Shown: piece after piece, positions 52,380-60,000 of the stretch | Layout of the letters: every line of letters starts with the position of its first letter | How positions within the stretch are numbered: position 1 is the stretch's first letter | NCBI RefSeq assembly: GCF_964340395.1 | Contig: NC_135549.1 | Coordinates: forward strand, 14,751,342 to 14,811,341 | Source of the DNA: Glandiceps talaboti | Lineage: Eukaryota; Hemichordata; Enteropneusta; Spengelidae | Direction of reading: 5' to 3' | DNA length: 60,000 bases | Made by a program: the position numbers and the translations under genes | The notes under the pieces: generated by a model | The model's input: the letters and a program-made list of their open reading frames with translations, nothing else | Database searches by the model: none | Told to the model about the DNA's origin: nothing

Positions 52380-55300
52380 TGACACAATATCTCAAAAACT
52401 ACTACATTGATTCTAATGAAACTTGCTACACATCTGCAAGATGGTAATGACAAGAACTGATTAGATTTTAGTAAATATCTAATGAACATTAATTAGTCAT
52501 TGCATAATTAATGTTTTTTGTGTTATATGTTGCAGAAATACCGTGACATCGTGACACACATGGACTACTGTAACAGTGTGACCATTATGTTGTCTATATG
52601 CTGCATTATCTTCTTGATCATTATGAAAACAATAGAGAAGAAAAATAAGAAGCGTTTGAGAGGGTATCCATTAGGTGCAGAATTGATATTGGTAAGTAAT
52701 TGCTGTATTAGACTGAGATGTTCAGTTCCTGCATGTTTTGTATTTACTGGGGGGGGGGGGGGGGGGGGGGGGGGGGGGCTACTCACCAGAGCTGGCCACT
52801 GGTACGCCCCCAGGATCTGAGGGCATAAATGTGTATATTAGGGCTGTGATATATGGTGTGAAAAGAATCAACTTGTGTTATTATGTTTTTTTCTTCAGAA
52901 TAATGTCCTATCAATCAAACCATCTGAAAACTACATCATCACTTCAATCATTGCACAAACTCTATAGTTGTGCTACAACACAATTGACATTTTTTTTATT
53001 CCAGTTAGATTTACCAAAATAGATCAGGTATTACTCTTTTTTGTACTGTATATTACATGTATACAGTGTAAGTTTCACCTGCCTGACAAATATACTCCAA
53101 GTTTTCCTATGTGAAGCAGTGGTATAACAGAATGTGTATATTTAGGCAGCACTCTTACAAAGGTTTACCTATAGAACTTCTATAGAATTCTGCAGTGGTA
53201 GGACAAAATGTGTACACTTAGGTATATCAAGCTTACTAATATTTATGTATAGAAATCTATAGAATTCTAAAGTATTTCTATGCAGTATATTGAGGCATGA
53301 CATATCAGTCTTACAAATATTTATACCTATAGAACTTCTATAGAATTCTAAAGAATTTCTGTAAATCATTTGATAAAAGATTACTACACATTTCAGTATG
53401 AATTCAGTAGAATTCTAGTGATTGAAATTCTTTTAGAAGTTCTGCAGGCTTCTCAGTTATTTTATTTTCAATTACTTGCAATGTGTGAAGATGAAACAGA
53501 TAAAATGTGTTGATTAGTAAAAAACGAAATGTTGTGTATTTTGTTGTAGGTAATCGCAGGTGCTCTAACTTCTTGGGGTTTGTCCTTGGCAGACTACGGG
53601 GTTGATGTTATTGGTGACATTCCAACTGGGTAAGATAGCTAAAGCTGTAAATATGAAGTTTTAGATAAACAATAGCTGAATTGCTCCACCAAAGTTCAAC
53701 ACAAGTTGGTCAAATAAATTAAAGGAATACTATTAAAAAAATGAAGAATTTGTCATAATACATCAACGGTACATGGAATGACAAGGATGCTTCAGTTGGG
53801 TTTGATTGATTGTTTGTTTGTTTGTTTGTTTTATTTGTTGGTTGGTTGGTTGGTTGGTTTGTTTGTAAAAAATGTAAAATTTCAAAACTAGATTTGGTGG
53901 GACTGTGTCTAGGGGTGTTAATTTTGATGGAGAAAATATTCATGACGTCATTAGTGATATGCAAATTAGGTCTTCACTTTGAAAATCTTACAATCCAAAA
54001 TGATTTGACATGTTAGTCTGAAACTTGTCAGTGATGTCTTTGGGCATGCTTAAATGAAGAATTGCCCATGGTGGTTACTTTGTAGACTTTTAATGTGTAG
54101 TCAGTTGTGCTGCAATGCCAATGGCACTTTCTATTTCAAAAGTGATGTGGCTATCAAGTTTTCATCAAGTTGACAAAAATTGTAAATTTCTTACTCTGCT
54201 AAAATGTTTGTGCACCAATTAAACTATGTTCACAGTATACATTAGGTATTGAAGCAACAAGTGTCTCTAGTGAGTATCACTGTGACCTCAGACCACGAAA
54301 AGATTGGGTCTTAGCTGTGACTGAGAGCAGTATATTTAGTAAACACAGTTATAAATAAATGTATTTTTCTTTGTTGTAGTTTACCACCTCCTAAGCCCCC
54401 TGGTACAACATACATGTCATCTCTCATCAGTGATGCTATTGCCATAGCGATTGTGTCTTTTGCTGTATCTGTTGCCATAGGATCATTATTTGCTCAAAAG
54501 AGGAATTATAAGATAGATCCAAACCAAGTAAGTGGTCATATTGCTCACTTGAAGGGGAACACCAATCCAGGCCCAACTTTGGGTACAGAAGAATCATTTT
54601 ATAATTTGATATCACCTACATTATGCGAGATTCCAGAGAGAAACACCAGTTTGAAGTTTGGGAATTGTGCTCTATCATATGGGCTACATTGCCTCATTGG
54701 AGTCAGCGAAAATACACATGTTATGGGTGAACAATAAAAGATTTGTGTTGTTATGATTTTCACTGAAGGATTAATATGCATTTAGAAGTCAGAAATATTC
54801 ATTCTACAACTCAATGTCACCATATTTTCATGTAGATCACATGACATTCTATGATAAAACTAGGATTTATCTAGCAACAAATTCTGTAAAATTTGTTTTA
54901 GTCCCACTATGTATCCTGGATGACATGAAAATATCAGTGTTACTATTATCTCTGTAGAGTTCTAGATTAGGACACATAAACATTGAGGTTTAGTGACTAG
55001 AATATATTATTTATACTTGAGTTTAGTCTGTAAGGTAAGGTACGCCATGACGGGGCGCCCTCAAACATCGGCCAACCCCTAACAGGAGAGAGGAGTCCGG
55101 TGAGGGCGAAACGTCATGACGTATCTTACAGTCTAACTTGTGTTGAGACGTCTGAGTATTGAATCTTGGCAGTTATATACACATATTAATGTTATACTGC
55201 CCTCGTTTACATCACAGGAATTAAATGCGTATGGAGCTACAAATATACTGGGTTCATTTTTTTCTTGTTATCCGGCATGCTGTTCACTATCACGTAGTTT

Positions 55301-55868
55301 GGTACAAGAAAGTAGTGGAGGTTCCACTCAGGTATGGATCCTTTAGATATGACAATTTCTAGTCAAGGTCTGGGAGTGGGAGAGGTTTTTTTTTTTTTCA
55401 TAGTTATGGTGGTTGAATCACAGTACGCCACTATTTTGCCCACAATTTTCTAATTTTCAATTTTCTAATTGTATTTATATCCATTCCTAATGGGCTGAAA
55501 GCTAAAAACAGAAGTCACTTTTTACATGTCTGTCTAGGGGTTTTGCACTGAACAAGTTATATCAACTCAGAGGTGAATCAACCATTTCAGATTATTGTAT
55601 CCATTTATATTTTTGTAATCTTTGCTCTGTAAAAATAAAGCAATATGGAGATGTGTGCAATTAACAAGATATGTAAAGATACATTTTTATAGAAATAATT
55701 ATCTTTTCTTTCCTTCTAGCTTGCTGGGATTGTCAACAGTGTTTTGATTCTCATCATATTAGTTGTGCTTGCTCCACTCTTTGAGCCCCTCCCAAAGGTA
55801 AGCAGTAACCATTCATTTGTATCTGAACTGTATTTGATGGTAACATGTGACACGTACTCCAATGGCAA

Positions 55869-55917
<49 letters not shown>

Positions 55918-56997
55918 TCTCTCTCTCTCTCTCTCACTCTCTCTCTCTCTCCCTCTCTCTCTCAAACTCAAACTCAAACTCTCTCAAACTCTCTCTCAAA
56001 CTCTTCCTTTCAAACTTTTAGTTTCAGAAAATATCTACTAGTTGGTTTTTCTAACTGTATGTTTTCTTCCAGTGTGTTTTGGCTGCTATCATAGTTGTTG
56101 CATTGAAGGGTATGTTCAGACAATTTTTGGACCTCCCTAAACTTTGGAAGTACGACTTCATAGATTTTGTAAGTTTGCAATATTTTCACAAACACAAAAA
56201 GACACAATATATTCTTTATTCTGAATAGTGCAAATAGATAGTTAGTATTTATTCATAAAAAAGTAAAAAATGTTAATAATGACGGAAATTATACAATTTA
56301 CGTTGTCACATTACACCCATCCCCATACACAGAATGAAAGCATTTAACTAATGAACAAACAAAAGAACCACATAGTTCTGTCGTTGTAGGCGCTCTTTAC
56401 ATTGTACCATATGCATGTAAAGTGATGATTAGAGCATGTATCATTCTACAATGGGAAATCAGTGACAAGTGACACAACAACAAAATTGATAATGAGCAAC
56501 AATATGCAAGTAGTTGATGGATACAACAACTTCAGATTGTGTAATTCATAAGTTTTTGTTGATGTATGATAAATACATAATGCAATGAATTTACATAGAG
56601 TTACTAGTGAATGCATAATTGAAAACACATCCTGAAGTACACCTTTTTTTATAATGATAATTCATGGCAGAATGTTTGGTGGTTCACTGCCAATACATAG
56701 TAGGAAAATTCACAAACTGCATAGTGGTAAAATTGTACAATGCGCTTTTTTTCTATTTGATTGCAGAATGTTTGGTGGTTTACATGTTTAGCTGTGTTCC
56801 TGTTTGATGTTGATCTTGGTCTTGTCATTGGTTTAGCATTTGCTTTGTTTGTGGTTGTATGGCGAACCCAAGAACCATTCTGTACTCTCCTAGGACGTAT
56901 CCCTGGAACTGACCTATATCAAGACATACATAGCTACTCTACAGTAAGTTGATAGCAATTTAGAATGTGCAAATGTTTCACTCAATGTTATGATTGT

Positions 56998-57090
<93 letters not shown>

Positions 57091-59660
57091 CTGTGTGTGT
57101 GTGTGTGTGTGTGTGTGTATGCGTGTGTGCATGCGTGTGTGCGTGCATGTGTGTGTGTGCGTGCATGTATATATGTGTTTTTGTATGTATATATGTGTGT
57201 GTATGTGTGTGTGTGAACTTTGATAAGATCTAACACAAGATGTATCCATAGATCCAATCTTTATCAAAACATACCACAGAAAGACATAGAAACTATGAAT
57301 GAACAAATAATTCACTCAGAGTCTAAGATTTTTTTAATTCAATTTTATTTTTTAAATTTTTTTGCAGATGATAAAATGATGGTAATTGAATCAAGCATTT
57401 TACTGTGTAATGATGTATTTGCATAACAATAAATATATCAATAAATATGAAATACATGAATTTTTTTTTTTTATGAATCTTCAACCACTGATTATATCAT
57501 CTTGTTAAAAATACCATGGTTACCTTTCTGGAAAATCTATCACATTACGGATTTCATCCATCTTATGAAATTATTTATTATTATATTATAGCATTACCAA
57601 TTCCAGTGAATTTTGTGACGTCATCGCTGTACATTATTACTGATAATGTACTCCATTATTGGGCATCGCAGCACTGGAACGAGCATAACAATACAAGCTT
57701 ATGTACATACGTGTGTCGCTATGATTAGTATTCAGCTTCCAGGCTGAACATGGCAGACGATGTTCAGCACTGTGTATATTATACGTTGTTTTGAGTTTCT
57801 CGGTCTACAAATTCACTGGAATTGGCAAAACTATAAAATAATAACAATAATGTACGCCCTCCCAGTCCATAATGGACTCAAGCAAACTTTGCACTCCATA
57901 ATGGGCTCGGCTGTCGCCTCGCCCATTATGTCGTTCAAAGTTTGTTTGAGTCCATTATGGGCTGGGACGGCGTACATTGTTGTTTAAATAATTAGAATTT
58001 ATTGTACATGACATAATAACACTTTTTGATCATCTGCATTTTGTTATTTTGAATATTCAGGAGTTTTTTGGCATTTGGTAGTACTTAGTACAAAAGCAGA
58101 CATCTGTTGTTCTCTGTGAAAATAAGACTTGTTGTTTTTTACACATAGGCCAAAGAAATTCCAGGTATGAAGATATTCCATATGCAGGGTTCTCTGTATT
58201 TTGCTAATACAGATCATTTCAAGAAAAGGGTTAAGAAATTGACCAAAGTGAATCCACTAAAAATACTACAAGTCAGAGCAGAGTTTGATTTACAGAAAGA
58301 AAAGGAAGAACAACGAATAAAGGCAGAAATGAAGAAAAATGGAGAAAGCATTGAAGTTCAAGTTCCAAATGATCAAATACAGGTATTTTTGATATTATGT
58401 CTTGCATTTGTTATCCATACTGTCACCCCACATCAATCCCACTGCCTGCTCCAGATGATAAAGTACAGGTACCTGTTACTATCTTGCATTATCCATACCA
58501 TCACCTCACCTCATTCCAACCACACCCCCTAAGTTCAAGATGATAAATACAGGTATACATGTTACTATCCTTCATTATCTATACCATCAACCACACTCCC
58601 TAAGTTCAAAATGATAAAGTACAGGTACCTGTTACTCTCTTCCATTATCTATACCATCAACCCACCTCAACCCCCACCACACCCCCTAAGTTCAAGATGA
58701 TAAATACAGGTATACCTGTTACTCTCGTCCATTATCCGTACCATCACCCATCACACTCCCTAAGTGCAAGATGATAAAGTACAGGTACCTGACAGTTACT
58801 ATCCTCCGTTATCCATACAATCACCCCATCTCCAGCAACAATAACATCAGCATGAATGACAAGTATTGTTCAAGGTATCATCTGTAAGTAAACAGAATCA
58901 CTGAGGTTCGTATTATTGTGGCAAGGGGAGGGACAGAGTTAGTTATTGAATTTTAAATTTGAAAAAAAAAATGACACGTATGTTCCTGTATGTGACAACA
59001 TGACATTTTAAGATATATCATTTAGTAGTGTGTGTTTTTGCTGTATTCACACTTTGACTACATTTTGATGATATTGAGAAAGTTTTTTACTGCAATCCCT
59101 TGCCAAAATACACTATACTTAAAGTATTTGAAGTATACTTGATATCCATGCAATTTTATTGAACTGCTACTTTATTGGTCTGTGTACAAATCACAGAGAT
59201 TTGATTTTACACATTGAAGGTGTTTCATTTTTATTATTTTGCTATGTCAATCATGTAACCTCAGAAACTAGTTTAGGTTACAATATATTTTCATTTCTCT
59301 TTTAATAGGACGATGCTACAAATACTACCACCAACAGTGAGTTACGCACTCCAATGGGTCATGTAGTCAGCGATGATTGGACGCACGATGGCACTCTAAC
59401 TGAACCACATGAAGACGATGCTGAATTTCATAGTGCTAGAGTTGAACAGCCTGCATTCTATGAAGATACTGATGATGACAATAGTGATAACCAGGAACTG
59501 ATAAACAATGCATCTCCACATGATCAGCCGTATATACATACTATTATTATTGACTGTGGTCCATTTAATTTCATTGATGCAACTGGTTTAGCAGGGTTGG
59601 TGCAGCTCTTTAATGAGTACAAAAAAGTTGGCATTAAACTCTTACTGGCACAACCTAAAA
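48244..59660 (+). CDS. SLC26: Gene C: SLC26-family anion transporter, 3'-truncated by window edge (13 coding exons)
   Basis: Joined exons: 48244-48679, 49601-49711, 49987-50171, 50794-50958, 52536-52691, 53550-53629, 54380-54527, 55218-55331, 55720-55797, 56073-56168, 56767-56943, 58149-58382, 59309-59660. They encode 777 residues plus one base; exons 14 and 15 by analogy with B lie beyond 60000. The order is N-terminal tail with five-Cys cluster (about 117-125), membrane core (about 135-565), then STAS (from about 580) with an acidic intervening region. Motifs are [44 protein letters not shown] and [15 protein letters not shown]. Closest relative in the window is gene B, with the same exon phases and lengths. 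Intron 1 uses a GC donor. Likely plasma-membrane anion transporter; substrate unknown. Confidence 0.95.
49601..49711 (+). CDS. SLC26: Gene C exon 2
   Basis: 111 nt, acceptor gttgtcacag, donor gtaagt. Encodes [20 protein letters not shown] and [11 protein letters not shown]. Confidence 0.94.
49987..50171 (+). CDS. SLC26: Gene C exon 3
   Basis: 185 nt, acceptor ttatcttgtag, donor gtaggc. Encodes [19 protein letters not shown], a loop with the NST sequon, and [19 protein letters not shown]. The last 25 nt are the first of four tandem copies. Confidence 0.92.
50147..50259 (+). repeat. Fourfold tandem copy of gene C exon 3 end with donors
   Basis: ggcattcttggttggaatg plus attcaggta is repeated at 28-30 bp spacing, with exon-like ends at 50171, 50199, 50227 and 50257. 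Three are followed by gtagg and one by gcata. A fifth, isolated relative (attggagtgattcaggtagg) lies near 50676-50696. Confidence 0.93.
50794..50958 (+). CDS. SLC26: Gene C exon 4
   Basis: 165 nt, acceptor tattttttacag, donor gtaagt. Encodes [20 protein letters not shown]; almost identical at DNA level to gene B codons 7-42. Confidence 0.95.
51103..51200. repeat. Hairpin element, copy 2
   Basis: ggaaaatacaagtgac, then ccttgccactagattagtag, then gagtattttctgg; same order as 27640-27738. Confidence 0.6.
51506..51580. repeat. (GTTT)n and (GATT)n microsatellites
   Basis: Adjacent tetranucleotide tracts, typical of a retroelement tail but with no body recognised. Confidence 0.9.
51627..51651. 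repeat. Poly-C tract
   Basis: C-run of about 24 with one A, 14 bp before a MITE. Confidence 0.9.
51665..51987. mobile_element. TTAA-flanked palindromic MITE, family 1, copy 2
   Basis: 323 bp between TTAA at 51665 and 51984. Arms begin agtgaccatatggatgagg and end catatggccact; the interior shares aaaacaatttcatcttggct and gcaatttattgagttacaaac with copy 1 at 8003-8360. Inside gene C intron 4. Confidence 0.87.
51984..52110. repeat. Short degenerate tandem repeat beside the MITE
   Basis: Three imperfect copies of a segment with ggccacc.taagaaaac and aactatacacacatta. Confidence 0.6.
52300..52379. repeat. (GTCT)n microsatellite
   Basis: About 20 GTCT units in gene C intron 4. Confidence 0.97.
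52536..52691 (+). CDS. SLC26: Gene C exon 5
   Basis: 156 nt, acceptor atatgttgcag, donor gtaagt. Membrane segment [15 protein letters not shown] and basic loop [15 protein letters not shown]. Confidence 0.94.
52749..52778. repeat. Poly-G tract
   Basis: Run of about 30 G, 57 nt after the exon 5 donor; G-quadruplex-capable, and length may be unreliable. Confidence 0.9.
53160..53360. repeat. Degenerate short repeats in gene C intron 5
   Basis: tatagaacttctatagaatt appears three times with slight changes; each copy is itself partly self-complementary. Confidence 0.6.
53550..53629 (+). CDS. SLC26: Gene C exon 6
   Basis: 80 nt, acceptor ttttgttgtag, donor gtaag. Encodes [13 protein letters not shown] and [11 protein letters not shown]. 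Too short to appear as a long frame; placed by phase and homology. Confidence 0.92.
53807..53860. repeat. (GTTT)n/(GGTT)n microsatellite
   Basis: Tetranucleotide tract in gene C intron 6. Confidence 0.9.
54380..54527 (+). CDS. SLC26: Gene C exon 7
   Basis: 148 nt, acceptor tttgttgtag, donor gtaagt. Encodes [32 protein letters not shown] and [10 protein letters not shown]. Confidence 0.94.
55024..55135. mobile_element. Hairpin element, TAGTCTGTAAGG family, full copy
   Basis: Same arms and inner segments as 17650-17753 (tgacggggcgccctca, ccggtgagggcgaaacgtca), with a 5-bp duplication aaggt in the left arm. In gene C intron 7. Confidence 0.8.
55218..55331 (+). CDS. SLC26: Gene C exon 8
   Basis: 114 nt, acceptor tttacatcacag, donor gtatgg. 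Encodes [15 protein letters not shown] and [18 protein letters not shown]. Confidence 0.94.
55720..55797 (+). CDS. SLC26: Gene C exon 9
   Basis: 78 nt, acceptor ctttccttctag, donor gtaagc. Membrane segment [16 protein letters not shown] to PLFEPLPK. Confidence 0.94.
55870..55963. repeat. (GT)n then (CT)n compound microsatellite
   Basis: About 24 GT units followed by CT units, in gene C intron 9. Confidence 0.97.
56073..56168 (+). CDS. SLC26: Gene C exon 10
   Basis: 96 nt, acceptor gttttcttccag, donor gtaagt. Encodes [17 protein letters not shown] and [13 protein letters not shown]. Confidence 0.94.
56660..56692 (+). pseudogene. Decoy copy of gene C exon 11 acceptor and exon start
   Basis: ttcatggcag then aatgtttggtggtt, matching the true exon start at 56767; identity ends after about 14-16 nt. 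Confidence 0.75.
56767..56943 (+). CDS. SLC26: Gene C exon 11
   Basis: 177 nt, acceptor tatttgattgcag, donor gtaagt. Encodes [20 protein letters not shown] and [11 protein letters not shown] decoy acceptor plus exon start lies about 96 bp upstream. Confidence 0.94.
57000..57118. repeat. (GT)n microsatellite
   Basis: About 59 GT units with one GC break, followed to 57213 by degenerate TG-rich sequence. Long Cys/Val and Thr/His frames here are artefacts. Confidence 0.97.
57595..57980. repeat. Nested palindromes in gene C intron 11
   Basis: Outer arms ccaattccagtgaattttg (57598) and caaattcactggaattgg (57808) enclose about 190 bp. Next to them, acgccctcccagtccataat pairs with attatgggctgggacggcgt at about 57854-57975. 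Confidence 0.8.
58149..58382 (+). CDS. SLC26: Gene C exon 12 (STAS N-terminal half)
   Basis: 234 nt, acceptor tttttacacatag, donor gtattt. Encodes [26 protein letters not shown] and a Lys/Glu-rich helix. The exon end seeds the downstream tandem array. Confidence 0.92.
58367..58850 (+). repeat. Tandem array seeded by gene C exon 12 end
   Basis: About six units of 73-90 bp, each starting gatgataaagtacaggta or a close variant and continuing ttatccataccatcac...ccctaagttcaa. The first unit is the exon 12 end itself (aatgatcaaatacaggta), so every unit carries a potential donor. Confidence 0.88.
59309..59660 (+). CDS. SLC26: Gene C exon 13 (intervening region and STAS core)
   Basis: 352 nt, acceptor ctcttttaatag, donor gtaagt, ending in phase 1. 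Asp/Glu-rich stretch ([12 protein letters not shown]), then [17 protein letters not shown] and [10 protein letters not shown]. Confidence 0.93.
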
Positions 59661-59714
59661 GTAAGTCAGAAATAGAAATAGTCAACAGTAGGTGTGCAAT
59701 TAATCTATGTAACG

Positions 59715-59860
59715 GTAATACCATTAGTGTTGGCTCGAGGCCAAGCTCCAAGAGTTGATGCTTGGCGTCCGACATGGTTAAGATTCGAAATCAAAAGTTT
59801 CTATAGACAGAGATAAAGCAAGTGTCTTGACCACTGCGATACAGATAGTGGAATGATGAT
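59715..59860 (-). mobile_element. tRNA-related SINE fragment
   Basis: On the minus strand, atcgcagtggtcaagac (A-box-like) is followed about 45 nt later by gatttcgaatc (B-box-like). Degenerate; lies in gene C intron 13. Confidence 0.5.
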
Positions 59861-60000
59861 CACAGATCAGAATATGCAAGTTTCCTCCATAGAGGGCTCA
59901 CTATCTTACCAAGTCTTAAATTCCTCATACATGTCTCTACTTCTAAATGTTACCTATATTTTTCTGAAGGTAATAAGCACTTAGGACTCATGAGTATTCA

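Noticed and set aside
56914-57315. 133-codon and other frames rich in Thr/His or Cys/Val
   Set aside because: Artefacts of the (GT)n microsatellite in gene C intron 11.

Overview
The window is animal nuclear DNA: AT-rich, with short exons inside long introns, GT-AG splice sites, many microsatellites and many short interspersed repeats. I see no prokaryotic, viral or organellar gene. The repeat types and gene family suggest an invertebrate, probably marine; the phylum cannot be read from the sequence.

The only protein-coding content I can support is a head-to-tail cluster, all on the + strand, of three paralogous SLC26-type (sulfate permease / prestin family) anion transporters. Gene A is cut by the left edge: 12 coding exons lie at 1-10427 and encode the last 552 residues. 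Gene B is complete: 15 coding exons at 16970-31698 give 889 residues. Gene C is cut by the right edge: 13 coding exons at 48244-59660 give the first 777 residues. I placed all 40 exons by matching splice sites, codon phase and paralogue alignment. Every junction keeps frame, and core exon lengths (111, 165, 148, 114, 78 and 96 nt) are the same wherever the exon is present. B and C are close paralogues. A is more divergent, has lost one intron, has a shortened STAS intervening region and lacks a conserved serine in the predicted anion site.

Layout: 1-10427 gene A; 10428-16858 intergenic, with a long (CA)n and AT-rich sequence; 16859-31698 gene B, whose introns hold palindromic elements, a SINE, a 79-bp minisatellite and a LINE fragment; 31699-48155 a gene-poor stretch with a 285-bp (CA)n tract, SINE and foldback elements, two large inverted-repeat transposon remnants and a 3.7-kb, 28-bp-unit minisatellite of about 130 copies; 48156-60000 gene C.

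The most unusual signal is a recurrent duplication of exon edges together with their splice sites. I count seven of the 40 exons with an extra partial copy of the exon end plus donor, or acceptor plus exon start, in the neighbouring intron. Some have grown into tandem arrays, at C exons 3 and 12. Other notable points are a probable gene-conversion tract in exon 4 between B and C, a GC-AG intron in C, PDZ-ligand-like C termini on A and B, a five-cysteine cluster in the N-termini of B and C, and several foldback elements, two families of which are flanked by TTAA.

Biologically, SLC26 proteins are dimeric membrane anion exchangers or channels with a cytoplasmic STAS domain. Three neighbouring copies suggest local duplication and divergence of epithelial anion transport. 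Substrates cannot be read from the sequence.
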